DNA of 64,000 nt from Mesorhizobium sp. SARCC-RB16n (GTDB taxonomy: Bacteria; Pseudomonadota; Alphaproteobacteria; Rhizobiales; Rhizobiaceae): contig NZ_ML703254.1 of assembly GCF_008520305.1 (NCBI RefSeq), positions 1 to 64,000 on the forward strand. Direction: 5' to 3'. A program made the translations under genes and the position numbers. Under the pieces are notes generated by a model that searched no databases, was not told where the DNA came from, and was given only the letters and a program-made list of their open reading frames with translations. Shown piece by piece: positions 34,661 to 44,301 of the stretch (position 1 is the first letter of the stretch; every line of letters starts with the position of its first letter).

Positions 34661-36076
34661 TCAGGCGCGAACGCCAATTCGGGAAGCGAGCGATCGTGCC
34701 GATCGATGCGCGTCGGCGACAATGGCGCCCGCGTCCAGATTGGCGACCTGCCCGCGGTCAACGACTTGGCGGCCGCCGACGAACACGGCTTCGACCGTGT
34801 CGCGACCGCCTATCACAGCCATTTCAAGCGCTGGATCGAAGCCGAAATTGACGGACGTGGTGGGGCACCGGACGACGAAATCGGCGCGCTTGCCGAGCTC
34901 AAGGCTGCCCAGATCTCCCTCGGCGCCGACGGTTGCAGCGGCACCGTGGGTGCGCATCCGCAGGATTTCACGTGGCGTTGCCGGCCGTCCAGAAGCCGCG
35001 GCCGCGGACATCGCCAGCGTTCCGAGCGCGTCGAAATCCGCGACCCGGGGGATGTCGCTTGCAATGCCGACGGCCACGCCCGACCGCTGCAGTTCAACCA
35101 TGCGCGCCTGTGCATCGGGTTGCCCGAGCATCTGCAACTGGCCCCATGGGCACCAGACAACGCGCACCCCATGCTTGGAGAGAAGGGAAATCTCGTCTTC
35201 GCGAACCAGGTTCATGTGGACAAAAGTTACATGCGGAGCCAGGAAGCCGCGTTCCTCGAACCATTTCAGCAGCGGCCGCCTCAGCATTAGCTCCCGCTTG
35301 CGCTGAAAGGCGGGAAGGTATCCAAGATGCTCTTGCAGCCGCACACCATGACCCTGGGCTAGGTCGAATGCGGCTTTGTAGAGTTCTGGCGAGTCGGTCG
35401 CCTCGCCGTAGAGACCCACAAAAGCCTTTACCAGGCTATCCGGATCTCTGTTTCGAAAAAGCTGCGACCCCAGTCTCTTCAGCGCTTCGTCCTGAGTTCT
35501 TGGCCAGCGCGCAAGAAAATTCGGGCTGACCAGTTCAGGCAGATTTTCGGCCAGCGCCTCGGCACCGTCAGCGACATAGGGATCGGTGAGCCAGATGCGA
35601 ATGCCAGCTTCGTCCGCGACAGCCGCGACCGCGTCCGGCGAAAAAATGGTGCCGGGATCGACGAACCCCGTATACCCACATTTCAGGTAGTCGAGAGAGG
35701 CCAGAAGCGCGCTCGCATGCTCATCTTCGGGCGTCAGCGCGCCTTTCCAGTGCCCCATCGTAACGGAGGTCCCTTCCATCAAGGGCAGGACGCTGCGCGC
35801 CGTGTATTGGGAGATATGGACATGGGGGTCGATGAAGCCCGGATGGACCACCCCACCGTTCGCATCGTACAGCGTATCCGAGGTGTAATGGCCGAAGATC
35901 CGCGCTTGGGCGTCGAGTGCGGCAATGCGCCCGTCTCGCACGGCAAAGGCGCCGTCGACAACGACGCGATTATGCGCATCGATCGTGAGGATCGTGGCAT
36001 TGTGGACAATGAGATCACAGCGTTGTGGTTGCCCTGACTCGGACGGTTCTTTGAAGGTGGTGGTTGAGATGGGCAT
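34661..36076 (-). CDS. metal-dependent amidohydrolase, copy B
   Basis: The 471-residue product is colinear with copy A and shares long identical stretches, for example LTPEDEHAS, SGYTGFVDPGTIFSPDAV (here CGYTGFVDPGTIFSPDAV) and IRIWLTDPYVAD. All metal ligands are kept: HVHISQY, LQEHLGY, VTFVHMN and ASDIPR. Two active paralogues suggest successive steps on related substrates or transfer of one copy from a related cluster. It is the last gene of a minus-strand operon with an SDR, a ThDP enzyme and aminotransferase copy B. Confidence 0.88.
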   Translation of the reverse strand: MPISTTTFKEPSESGQPQRCDLIVHNATILTIDAHNRVVVDGAFAVRDGRIAALDAQARIFGHYTSDTLYDANGGVVHPGFIDPHVHISQYTARSVLPLMEGTSVTMGHWKGALTPEDEHASALLASLDYLKCGYTGFVDPGTIFSPDAVAAVADEAGIRIWLTDPYVADGAEALAENLPELVSPNFLARWPRTQDEALKRLGSQLFRNRDPDSLVKAFVGLYGEATDSPELYKAAFDLAQGHGVRLQEHLGYLPAFQRKRELMLRRPLLKWFEERGFLAPHVTFVHMNLVREDEISLLSKHGVRVVWCPWGQLQMLGQPDAQARMVELQRSGVAVGIASDIPRVADFDALGTLAMSAAAASGRPATPREILRMRTHGAAATVGAEGDLGSLELGKRADFVVRCPTTSVNFGFDPALEMAVIGGRDTVEAVFVGGRQVVDRGQVANLDAGAIVADAHRSARSLASRIGVRA

Positions 36077-36124
36077 GATACGGTTCCGAGATAGATCAGC
36101 GGTGTCGAAGGCGACCTAAAGGAC

Positions 36125-36904
36125 TTACGGCGGCGTGAATTCACCGCCGTTGAGGTCGAGCACCGCGCCATTCACGAAGTCGGCGTCCGGCGCCACTAGG
36201 AACGCGACGGCGCGAGCAACGTCCTCTGGCCGACCTAGACGGCCAATGGGTATGCGCGCCAGCGATTCCTTGTTGATGGGCGACTCCGTGGGACCCGCCA
36301 TATCGGTGACGATGCGACCGGGCGTAATCGTGTTGGCCGTGATGCCAAATTGCGAGTATTCGCTCACGATAGAGCGCGCCAGGCCGACAAGGCCGCTTTT
36401 GGATGCCGTGTAGGCGGCGCCAGCGATCCGCGGCATCGTTCGACCGGCGAGCGAACCGATGAAGACGATGCGCCCGTATCGACGCTCGGCCATGGTAGGC
36501 AGCACGCATTGGCAGCAAACCAGCGCACCTGTTAAATTGATCGCCAAGACTTCGTGCCATTCGGCGAGGTCGATTTCTTCGATGGGAACGCGCCCGCCAT
36601 TGCGTTTCGGGGAGTATCCGGCATTGCAGACGAGGACCGCCGGCCCCGGCCAATCCGCTTTGAGATCTGTGAAGAATCCACGCACGGCCTCTGGATCGCG
36701 TAGATCGACAACCGCGGATCGTACGCGCTCGTTCCCATAAGAACCGGCCAAGGCGCGGGTGGATGTCGCAACCCGATCCGGCTGCTGACTGAAGAAGGCC
36801 ACACGGTAGCCGGCCCGCAGGAGGGCATCGGCGCTTGCAAAGCCTATGCCGCTTGAGGCGCCGGTGATGACAGCAACCGGTATCTCGTCGCCGAGCTCCA
36901 CCAT
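36125..36904 (-). CDS. short-chain dehydrogenase/reductase (SDR)
   Basis: The 259-residue oxidoreductase has the classical SDR motifs: VITGASSGIGFAS (NAD(P) binding, about 12-24), CNAGYS, FIGSLAG (Ser) and YTASKSG (catalytic Tyr and Lys). It ends with an LDLNGG segment. The FSQQPDR segment after the second strand, with no Asp, leans toward NADP. It probably reduces or oxidises a carbonyl formed by the neighbouring ThDP enzyme, with which it overlaps by one base (TGATG). Confidence 0.9.
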   Translation of the reverse strand: MVELGDEIPVAVITGASSGIGFASADALLRAGYRVAFFSQQPDRVATSTRALAGSYGNERVRSAVVDLRDPEAVRGFFTDLKADWPGPAVLVCNAGYSPKRNGGRVPIEEIDLAEWHEVLAINLTGALVCCQCVLPTMAERRYGRIVFIGSLAGRTMPRIAGAAYTASKSGLVGLARSIVSEYSQFGITANTITPGRIVTDMAGPTESPINKESLARIPIGRLGRPEDVARAVAFLVAPDADFVNGAVLDLNGGEFTPP

Positions 36905-38646
36905 CAGACCTCCTCCATGAGAGCGCGAGACGGTTCAGACCGGTCGAGTGTTCCATCAAAGAGAGACAACGGCGGGTGGGCATCGGGGTCCGTGACGATG
37001 TCGATCAACCAGGGTCCGTCTTCAGAAAGTGCGCGTCGAAGCGCGGGGAGAATGTCCTCCTGATGTTCGACTTTTATGGCGTTGCAGCCACATGCGCTGG
37101 CAATCGCGGCATGGTCGACCGGTGCGAAGTGGCAAGCGCTGGTGTATTGGCCAAATTTCACGGTTTCGGCATCCTTCTGATAGCCGAGGACGCCGTTGTT
37201 AAGGACGATGACAGTGAGGTCGATGCCAAGGCGTACCATTGTTTCAAGCTCCGCCCAGGAGTGGGCAAATCCGCCATCGCCGACCAAGGCGATAACGGGC
37301 GCGTCGAAGTCAGCGAGTTTTGCGCCAATGGCCATGGGCAGCCCCCAGCCAAGACCGGCGAGGCCACGCGGCGTGAGGAAGCGCTGACCCGCTTTCAAGG
37401 CGGTGAGTTGGCCGACCACCCACATCGAAGAATAGCTGGCATCCGCCACCACCGTCGTCTGGGGCGTAAGGCAGCTCTGGAGCTCCATCATGATGCGCTC
37501 AGGGCGAAGCAGCGCAGCGTTGCGCGCCAAAATCGCGCCGCGATCTGCTTCAAACGCAGCACGCACTTGCGCGATTTTTCCCTCCAGTTGATCGCGTCCC
37601 GCCAGGCGATGCGAAAGGTCACGGCAATTGAGCATCTCCGACAGGGCTACCAGCGTCTCCGCCGCATCGCCGACGAGACGGAGCGCCTCGTAGTTACGGC
37701 CGATCTCGACTGGATCGACATCGAGGTGAATGATGCGGGCGGAGCGGGGAATCGAGCGCCAGCTGTCAGTTCCGTTCTGATTGGTGCGCGTCCCGACAAG
37801 CAGGATCACATCCGCCTCTTCCAGAAAGCGTCTCGAATGGCGCCCCAATGATCCTGGCCCGTTGAGCGGGCCAAGCACGCCCAGCGAAAGTGGGTGGGTT
37901 TCATCCACGGCCCCCTTGCCCATGGGGGTCGTCATCACGGGCAAGTTTGCCAAGTCCTGCAGGCGAGCAAGCGCCTGCGGAGCACCGGTCGTCAGGGCCC
38001 CGCCGCCGGCCATGACGACAGGCTGGCGCGCCTCTGCCAGCAGCTCCACTGCCGCAGAAATGGCTGCATCGCCTGGGCGCGATCTGTCGATTGGCCATGA
38101 GCCGAGCGCCGCCAGGCGCGGATGCCCAGTTTCGGGCGCAATCTCCCGCAACAAATCCGCGGGCAGCAACAACACTGCTGGACCAGGCCGACCACTGCCC
38201 GCCGCTGCGAAGGCGGCATCGACATAGTCATCCACGCGGTCCGCGGTAATGATGCGCCTGACCCATTTGGCGCAGGCCTGGAACAGGGCTATGTGATCGA
38301 GTTCCTGAAAAGCGTTGCGATCGAGATAGGGGCGCTCCACCTCCTGGACGAGCGCCACGATTGGCACGCTTGCCTTCAGCGCTTCGGCGAGTGGCGGAAC
38401 CAGCAACGTAGCCGCCGGGCCGTTCTGGGCTGCGACCACGGAAATGCGGCCGGATCGTCGGGCATATCCATCGGCCATTGCGCCGCCCATATTCTCTTGG
38501 CGGTAGGCGATCTGGCGAATACCAACCGCCTCGGCCGCCAGGATGACCGCCGACGGAAGACTTTGCGCGAAAATGAGCTCAACGCCGTGGCGTTTTAAGG
38601 CCTTGGCGATACGCATGGCGACGGTTTCGGCACAAGGCATGGACAT
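36904..38646 (-). CDS. thiamine-diphosphate enzyme, acetolactate-synthase-like
   Basis: The 580-residue protein has the three ThDP-enzyme domains: an N-terminal PYR domain with the catalytic Glu in AYRQENMGGAMADGYAR, a central domain, and a C-terminal PP domain. The cofactor motif starts GDGGFAHSWAELETM and ends VIVLNNG (about 456-486). It is closest in outline to acetohydroxyacid synthase/benzoylformate decarboxylase-type carboligases, but substrate residues cannot be read. No regulatory subunit is nearby, so a role in branched-chain synthesis is unlikely. It overlaps the aminotransferase stop (TAATG) and the SDR start. Confidence 0.88.
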   Translation of the reverse strand: MSMPCAETVAMRIAKALKRHGVELIFAQSLPSAVILAAEAVGIRQIAYRQENMGGAMADGYARRSGRISVVAAQNGPAATLLVPPLAEALKASVPIVALVQEVERPYLDRNAFQELDHIALFQACAKWVRRIITADRVDDYVDAAFAAAGSGRPGPAVLLLPADLLREIAPETGHPRLAALGSWPIDRSRPGDAAISAAVELLAEARQPVVMAGGGALTTGAPQALARLQDLANLPVMTTPMGKGAVDETHPLSLGVLGPLNGPGSLGRHSRRFLEEADVILLVGTRTNQNGTDSWRSIPRSARIIHLDVDPVEIGRNYEALRLVGDAAETLVALSEMLNCRDLSHRLAGRDQLEGKIAQVRAAFEADRGAILARNAALLRPERIMMELQSCLTPQTTVVADASYSSMWVVGQLTALKAGQRFLTPRGLAGLGWGLPMAIGAKLADFDAPVIALVGDGGFAHSWAELETMVRLGIDLTVIVLNNGVLGYQKDAETVKFGQYTSACHFAPVDHAAIASACGCNAIKVEHQEDILPALRRALSEDGPWLIDIVTDPDAHPPLSLFDGTLDRSEPSRALMEEV

Positions 38647-40016
38647 TACGATATCTCCTCAAGGAGCGCGGAATTTTCGGCAAGAAATGTTTCAAGGGCG
38701 GCGGCGATCGCATCGACCTCCGCGTCGCCCATGGACGTCGAAAGACAGGCCGCCGCGCCAACTGGCAGAACGATGCCGTGCGCCGCGAAAAATCGCGACA
38801 TCTCTTTCAGGACCTTGGCTTCGGCAGGGCTCAAATGCGCTTCCCGGAATTCGCGCGGAGGCGTCGGCTTCGGGTGAAGGCGGAAGAGCGAAGCCGCCCC
38901 GGTAATGCTAAGCGGCGCATTAGCCCGTGCAATGGCGTCCACCAAACGGCCGCGCAGTCCGTCACCCAACCGTTCAAGCCGGGCGAAGGCAATTTGATCG
39001 AGGGCGTTCATCGCGGCGTGGCCAGCCACCATCGAGATCGGGTTCGCGGAAAATGTCCCCCCTTGCGGAAGCAACGGGCGGCCGCGGCTGCCGTCGAACA
39101 CGCTCATGACGTCACCCAGACCACCGACCGCTCCAATCGGGAAGCCGCCTCCGATAATCTTACCCAAGGCGAACAGGTCCGGCCGTAGGCCATAGCGCGC
39201 CGCGGCGCCGCGATAGTCCTGACGAAAATTGAGGACCTCATCGCTGATAATGAGAATCCCGTGCTCGCGTGCCGTTTCCTGGAGTGCGGAAACGAATTCC
39301 GGTGCGGGAGCGATCAGTCCGGCACGGCTCGGCATCGGATCGATCAGCACGGCGGCGATGTCACTGCCGTGCCGCGACAGCAACTGACGCGCTCCAGCTG
39401 GATCGTTGAACCGAAGCACCACCACCTCGTCGAGCACCGAAGCCGGCATGCCGCGGTAATAAGGCGTCGCCGCCGGGCGATCCGGGGGTCCCCAGTTATC
39501 CGGCACGCTTGTCTGAGCGACCTCCACCCAATCATAGGCACCGTGATAGGCGCCTTCGATCTTGGCGATCCGGGATCGTCCGGTGAACGCGCGGGCTGCC
39601 TTGATGGCGAACATGACGGCTTCCGTGCCTGTATTGACGAAGCGGATGCGCTCGAGCCGAGGCACGCGGGCGCATAAGAGGGAGGCGAGCTCGACTTCCG
39701 CCTCCGTAGGGTTGGCAAAGCAGGTGCCGTTCCTCATCTGGCTTTCGACAGCTGCGCGCACCGGTTCAAAACCATGCCCGTGAATGAGCGTGGTGAAGTT
39801 CAGATTGAGGTCGAGGAAGCGTCTTCCGTCGACATCGATCAGATAGGCTCCCTCTGCGCGGGCAATGTAGCGGGGAACCGGATCCCGTTCGATGGTGACG
39901 CGTGTCGTGCCATCCGGGAAGACGGCATGAGCGCGCTCAAACAACGCATGTGAAAGCGGTCCACATGAGGACGCGGCTGCTTGTATCCTTCGTGAACTGG
40001 CCGGGACAGGGACCAC
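38646..40016 (-). CDS. class III aminotransferase (glutamate-1-semialdehyde aminomutase-like), copy B
   Basis: The 456-residue enzyme is a paralogue of the product at 30359: LNLNFTTLIHGHGFEPVRAA, RFVNTGTEAVMFAIKAARAF, ISDEVLNFRQDYRGA, PLP lysine in LGKIIGGGFPIGAVGG (about K286) and GTFSANPISM. It has a longer N terminus and an internal insertion near PKPTPPREF. It heads the minus-strand operon, 96 bases from the GntR gene. The start at 40016 is the first in-frame ATG; a start near MSHAL-like positions inside is not excluded. Confidence 0.87.
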   Translation of the reverse strand: MVPVPASSRRIQAAASSCGPLSHALFERAHAVFPDGTTRVTIERDPVPRYIARAEGAYLIDVDGRRFLDLNLNFTTLIHGHGFEPVRAAVESQMRNGTCFANPTEAEVELASLLCARVPRLERIRFVNTGTEAVMFAIKAARAFTGRSRIAKIEGAYHGAYDWVEVAQTSVPDNWGPPDRPAATPYYRGMPASVLDEVVVLRFNDPAGARQLLSRHGSDIAAVLIDPMPSRAGLIAPAPEFVSALQETAREHGILIISDEVLNFRQDYRGAAARYGLRPDLFALGKIIGGGFPIGAVGGLGDVMSVFDGSRGRPLLPQGGTFSANPISMVAGHAAMNALDQIAFARLERLGDGLRGRLVDAIARANAPLSITGAASLFRLHPKPTPPREFREAHLSPAEAKVLKEMSRFFAAHGIVLPVGAAACLSTSMGDAEVDAIAAALETFLAENSALLEEIS

Positions 40017-40112
40017 ACCTCGCCTCCATGATCGGTCGCCGCATCGAGCGATGCGGCCTTAGGAATACGGCGTGAGGAAAAGCAGATTTTGAAATTTGAT
40101 GCAACAAAAAAA

Positions 40113-40856
40113 TTAGGAACGCGATTCTCCACCCTGCTCCCCGACAGCAGCGAGTTGCGAGGACAAGCGCCGGTAGCCGCTGCGGATGTCGTTTTCGATT
40201 GCCCCTCGCACCGCCGCGGGATCGCGGTCATGCAATCCTCGCAAAGCCCACAAATGGTTGGAAACGCCCGTGCGCGACTGCGCGAACTCCGGATAGAGGC
40301 CATTAAACGCCGGTCCCATGCGAAGCCACAACGATTCAATGATGGTAACGAGCCGACGCATGCCGGAGCGGCGATAGATCAGGAAGTGAAAATCCTTGTT
40401 GGCATCGAGCACATCCGTGTATCGCCCTTCGTCCAGGCCACGATTGATGCGCTCCTGTAGGTTTTCCAATTCGTGGATCTCCGCCTCGGTCACGTGGTTG
40501 GTGGCCTGCTCGGCCGCCAGGCCCTCCAAGGAAAGGCGAATTGCCGTGATCTCGTCGAGGTCTGGAAGGCTCAGATAAGGCACGATGACGGTTTTGGGGC
40601 CGGCGTTGATCAGTCCTCCCTCCCCGATCAGCCGTGTGATGGCATCACGTGCCGGCGTGGTACTGACCTCGAGGACTTGGGCGACCGAACGAAGCGTAAG
40701 CTTGGTGCCTGGCTGCATCGCTCCTCGAATAAGCGAGTCTTTCAAGGTCGCGTAGGCGCTCTCGCCAAGGCTGCTGTGCCGATCAATCGGAGCAAGATCG
40801 CCTAGAAGCGCTTCCTTCCCTTTTTTTGGCGCAGCAAACATCGGTGAACCATCCAT
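40113..40856 (-). CDS. GntR-family regulator, FCD type
   Basis: The 247-residue protein has an N-terminal winged helix (LGESAYATLKDSLIRGAMQP, then LTLRSVAQVLEVSTTPARDA). A C-terminal FCD helical ligand domain follows, with metal-site-type residues (DANKDFHFLIYR and SNHLWALRGLHDRD). FCD regulators usually respond to small organic acids or amino-acid derivatives. It lies between the minus-strand operon and the divergent ABC-transporter operon, so it is the obvious candidate regulator of both halves of the island. Confidence 0.9.
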   Translation of the reverse strand: MDGSPMFAAPKKGKEALLGDLAPIDRHSSLGESAYATLKDSLIRGAMQPGTKLTLRSVAQVLEVSTTPARDAITRLIGEGGLINAGPKTVIVPYLSLPDLDEITAIRLSLEGLAAEQATNHVTEAEIHELENLQERINRGLDEGRYTDVLDANKDFHFLIYRRSGMRRLVTIIESLWLRMGPAFNGLYPEFAQSRTGVSNHLWALRGLHDRDPAAVRGAIENDIRSGYRRLSSQLAAVGEQGGESRS

Positions 40857-40977
40857 CCTGTCATGCGTGCGATCGAGAAGCTATGAGCCCCCCGCCCGAT
40901 TCGCTGCGAAATTGCGGCTAAACCCTAGTCTTGGGGCGTGCCCTGCGCCAGAGGGCGACAACGAGGGTTTCGGCGGC

Positions 40978-41017
40978 TTGACAAAAGTATGAATGGTTTG
41001 TTACACCAAATTTCATA
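40978..41017 (+). promoter_or_regulatory. putative promoter/operator of the ABC transporter operon
   Basis: TTGACA (40978-40983) is followed after 17 bases by TTACAC (41001-41006) as a possible -10. The -10 lies inside TGGT-TTGTTAC-ACCA, an imperfect inverted repeat of the size GntR regulators use. About 60 bases of leader precede the ATG at 41067. Confidence 0.35.
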
Positions 41018-41066
41018 TTTTAAAAAGGACGACACATTCAGCCACGCAGCACCGGGAGGATGGACA

Positions 41067-42212
41067 ATGGGCAAATTGCAAATCGAGGGAGCGCCGATAG
41101 ACAGGCGCAAAATGCTTAGCCTAGCCGCTGAGGCGGTGGCGGCCGCGAGCGTTGGCCTGACATGGCCCGAGCTTGTCATGGCTGCCCCTTTGGATGAACT
41201 CGTCGAACGCGCACGCCAGGCTGGCGAGCGACAAGTGGTGGTGGCCGGCGGCACCGGCGCCTATGGGGATCTTGTCAAGAAACACTTCTATCTACCGTTC
41301 ACGGAAGCCACGGGCATAGAGGTGGTCGCCACCGGCGGCGGCTATGGCGAGAAGCTCGCCAAGCTAAAGGCGATGGCATCGGTTGGAAAGGTCGAATGGG
41401 ACGTCATTACCCTTTCGATCGACTCGCTCGCCCCAGACGTCACGACCCTGCTTCGCGACCTTGGTGATTGCGCCGGCTTGCCGGACGTTGTCAGCCAGGG
41501 TGTCGACGGTTCGTGTCTGCGCGAGGGCGTGATGTTTGATATCGGAGGCGGCGTCCTTGCTTTCGACAAACGCAGCTTTCCCGAAGGCCAGGCACAGCCG
41601 GCAAGCTGGGCGGATTTTTGGGATGTGAAGGTCTTCCCTGGACCGAGGGCGCTGCCGAACATCGGCAATCCGTGGTGGGCATTGATTGCGGCGCTTGAGG
41701 CGGATGGCGTGAGCCGAGATGCGCTGTTCCCGCTGGACATCAATCGCGCCTTTCGCAAGCTGGACGAGATCAAGCCGCACGTCACTGTATGGTGGAAGAG
41801 TGGCGACCAGAGCCAGCAGATCTTTCGCACGCGCGAAGTGGCGATGGCTATGCTGTTTTCGGGCCGCGCTTTCCGGCTGCGCAGCGAGGGAATTCCGCTC
41901 GGCATCACCTGGAACGGTGCGCCTCTGGACGCGGCGTTTTGGGCCGTGACCAGAGCGGCTCTGCATCCAAACGCCGCGCTTGCGCTGCTCGATTTCATCT
42001 ACACGCGACCGAAAGCGCATGCCGAATTCGCGGCGGAGTCTTTCGGCTCGACGGCCCAGCGCGGAGCCCTCGATTTCCTGCCAGCGGACGCCAAGCTTTC
42101 AAGCGTGCTGCAGCCAGCCAACTGGTCAAACATCGTTCGTGTCGACCGCGGATGGCTTGCTGCAAACCGCGAGAAGGTCTTGCAGCTCTGGAGCACATGG
42201 ATCGCAAGCTGA
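41067..42212 (+). CDS. ABC transporter substrate-binding protein (polyamine/extracellular-binding type)
   Basis: The 381-residue protein carries a twin-arginine-type export signal (IDRRKMLSLAAEAVAAASV). Its mature domain resembles PotD/AfuA-like solute-binding proteins (VVVAGGTGAYGDLVKKHFYL, then FTEATGIEVV and ASWADFWDVKVFPGPRALP). The start at 41067 is set by GGGAGG seven bases upstream. It begins an operon with an ATPase and two permeases. Homologues bind polyamines and other cationic or amine compounds; the actual ligand is unknown. Confidence 0.88.
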   Translation: MGKLQIEGAPIDRRKMLSLAAEAVAAASVGLTWPELVMAAPLDELVERARQAGERQVVVAGGTGAYGDLVKKHFYLPFTEATGIEVVATGGGYGEKLAKLKAMASVGKVEWDVITLSIDSLAPDVTTLLRDLGDCAGLPDVVSQGVDGSCLREGVMFDIGGGVLAFDKRSFPEGQAQPASWADFWDVKVFPGPRALPNIGNPWWALIAALEADGVSRDALFPLDINRAFRKLDEIKPHVTVWWKSGDQSQQIFRTREVAMAMLFSGRAFRLRSEGIPLGITWNGAPLDAAFWAVTRAALHPNAALALLDFIYTRPKAHAEFAAESFGSTAQRGALDFLPADAKLSSVLQPANWSNIVRVDRGWLAANREKVLQLWSTWIAS

Positions 42213-42307
42213 ACTGTTTTCTGAATGCCAGGACTGCCGGAACCCTTGGCCTTGGCAATCCTAAGATGTTGTCCCTGAACTTGGGACTTTTTGGAGGTAG
42301 CCGAGCA

Positions 42308-43411
42308 GTGGATGGAGCAAGTGTTTCGGTTCAGGGGCTAGGCAAGCGGTACGGCGCGGTTCGCGCCGTGAAGGCGCTGGGCATCGAGGTTCGTTCCGGC
42401 GAGTTCCTCTCGCTGCTGGGACCATCAGGGTCCGGCAAGACGACACTCCTTATGATGATTGCCGGCTTCGAGATGCCAACTGAGGGCGCGATCCGGATTG
42501 GCGATCGGGACGTGACCTATGTTGCGCCGAACCGGCGCAATATCGGCATGGTGTTCCAGCGGTACGCGCTATTTCCCCACATGACGGTAGCCGACAACGT
42601 CGCCTTTCCGCTGCGCATGCGCAAAGTTGTGAAAGCCGAGATAGCGCGTCGCGTCGCCGACGCCCTCGCGCTGGTGCAACTTCAAGACTTTGGCAAACGT
42701 CTGCCGAGCGAGCTGTCGGGTGGCCAACAACAGCGCGTTGCGGTGGCGCGCGCTCTGGTGTTCGAGCCGCCCGTACTTCTCATGGATGAGCCACTGGGCG
42801 CGCTCGACAAGAAGCTGCGTGAGCAGATGCAAATCGAGATAAAGCGCCTGCAGCGGCGATTGGGTGTGACCGTCATCTATGTGACTCACGATCAGGAGGA
42901 GGCGCTCACCATGTCGGACCGTATCGCAGTGATGCGCAACGGCTCGCTGGAGCAGATCGGTTCACCGATCGCGCTCTATGACAACCCCGCCACGCCATTT
43001 GTGGCCGATTTCGTCGGTAAGACGAACTTCCTGGAAGCTGTTTGTCACAGCTGCAACGGAACCGGTCTGGAGTTCGGCCTTGGCCAAAGCGGCTTCATTC
43101 ACCTGAAAGAATGCCCGCCCACCCTGCCGTCGCCGCCCCGGCCAGGCGACAAAATACGTCTGGCCGTGCGCCCGGAGCAGATACGAATCTTGCGTCTGGG
43201 AGACAGCGATAGGCCGCCGCTCAACGGCGTCGTTGAGGCCATAATATTTGTCGGCTCATTCCGCACGTTTTTGGTGCGGCTTGCCGGAGGCGAGCTCGTC
43301 CATGTCCAGGCCGGCACGGATCATGGCATGGCGTATCCGCAAGAAGGCGAGCGCGTCGGCCTGACCATACCAAGCCAGGCAGTGCAGGTCTTTCCTGATC
43401 GGAGGCAGTGA
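42308..43411 (+). CDS. ABC transporter ATPase, PotA-like
   Basis: The 367-residue ATPase has Walker [14 protein letters not shown], the Q-loop [13 protein letters not shown], signature [15 protein letters not shown], Walker [13 protein letters not shown], the H-loop VTHDQEEAL and a C-terminal TOBE domain ([16 protein letters not shown]). It powers import of the solute bound by the preceding protein. I prefer the GTG at 42308, ten bases after GGAGG; an in-frame ATG at 42266 gives 14 more residues. Confidence 0.92.
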   Translation: MDGASVSVQGLGKRYGAVRAVKALGIEVRSGEFLSLLGPSGSGKTTLLMMIAGFEMPTEGAIRIGDRDVTYVAPNRRNIGMVFQRYALFPHMTVADNVAFPLRMRKVVKAEIARRVADALALVQLQDFGKRLPSELSGGQQQRVAVARALVFEPPVLLMDEPLGALDKKLREQMQIEIKRLQRRLGVTVIYVTHDQEEALTMSDRIAVMRNGSLEQIGSPIALYDNPATPFVADFVGKTNFLEAVCHSCNGTGLEFGLGQSGFIHLKECPPTLPSPPRPGDKIRLAVRPEQIRILRLGDSDRPPLNGVVEAIIFVGSFRTFLVRLAGGELVHVQAGTDHGMAYPQEGERVGLTIPSQAVQVFPDRRQ

Positions 43412-43413
43412 CG

Positions 43414-44301
43414 ATGCACGCCAAACCGTCCGCGGAGGGTTCTCTTGGGAGCCGCCCAACTTCGGCGAGGGAATATGGGCCGGTGCTGTCGCTGCTTCTC
43501 GTCAGTCCACTTGTCCTGCTTCTCGTCGGGGGTTTCCTTTATCCGGTCGGAAAGCTCTTTTGGGGCAGTATCTTCGTTCCGGAAGCGTCGTTTGCGAATT
43601 ACGCGCGCATCCTGCAGGAGCCGCTGTTCCTGCTTGTCCTGCGGCGGACGTTCGAGATCGGCTTCGTCGTTACCGCTCTCGCCTTGCTGCTCGGCTATCC
43701 CGTGGCTCTGGCGATGGCGCGCGTTCCAGGGCGCGCGGCAATACTGATCGCCGCTTGCGTTCTCATCCCGTTATGGACGAGCGTTCTCGTTCGCTCCTAT
43801 GCATGGATTGTGCTCCTCCAGCGCAATGGGGTCGTGAACAATGCACTGATCGAGACAGGGCTGACCGACACGCCGTTGCGGCTTCTCTATACACAAGGCG
43901 CCGTGATCGCGGCAATGACGCAGGTGCTGCTGCCCTTCATGATCTTGCCGATCTATTCAGTGGTCCGCAACATTCCCGACGACCTTGTAAGGGCGGCGCG
44001 CAATCTCGGTGCCGGCAGCCTCCTGGCCTTCGTTCGCGTCACGCTGCCACTGAGCCTTCCCGGCGTGACGGCAGGAGTGCTCATCACCTTCATTTTGTCG
44101 CTCGGGTTCTACATCACGCCAGCGCTCGTTGGCGGGCCAAGCACGCTCATGATGTCTACTTTGATTGGCCAGCAGACGACGGAACTCCTTGACTGGCCGT
44201 TCGCAGGAGCGCTGGCCGCCATTCTGCTGCTCGCCACGCTCCTTCTGGTCATTGTCTTCCGACGCACGCTGGCATTCAACAAGGGGTTCAAACTTGGCTA
44301 A
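43414..44301 (+). CDS. ABC transporter permease 1, PotB-like
   Basis: The 295-residue inner-membrane protein has six predicted helices and the permease EAA-type loop (DDLVRAARNLGAGSLLAFVR then VTLPLSLPGV) that docks on the ATPase. GGAGG lies eight bases before the ATG at 43414; a GTG at 43408 overlapping the ATPase stop is an alternative. It is followed by the second permease with an eight-base overlap. Confidence 0.92.
   Translation: MHAKPSAEGSLGSRPTSAREYGPVLSLLLVSPLVLLLVGGFLYPVGKLFWGSIFVPEASFANYARILQEPLFLLVLRRTFEIGFVVTALALLLGYPVALAMARVPGRAAILIAACVLIPLWTSVLVRSYAWIVLLQRNGVVNNALIETGLTDTPLRLLYTQGAVIAAMTQVLLPFMILPIYSVVRNIPDDLVRAARNLGAGSLLAFVRVTLPLSLPGVTAGVLITFILSLGFYITPALVGGPSTLMMSTLIGQQTTELLDWPFAGALAAILLLATLLLVIVFRRTLAFNKGFKLG

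Noticed and set aside
36904-38646. Acetolactate synthase of branched-chain amino acid synthesis
   Set aside because: No ilvN/ilvH subunit or ilvC partner is nearby, and it is embedded in a unit with an SDR and an aminotransferase.
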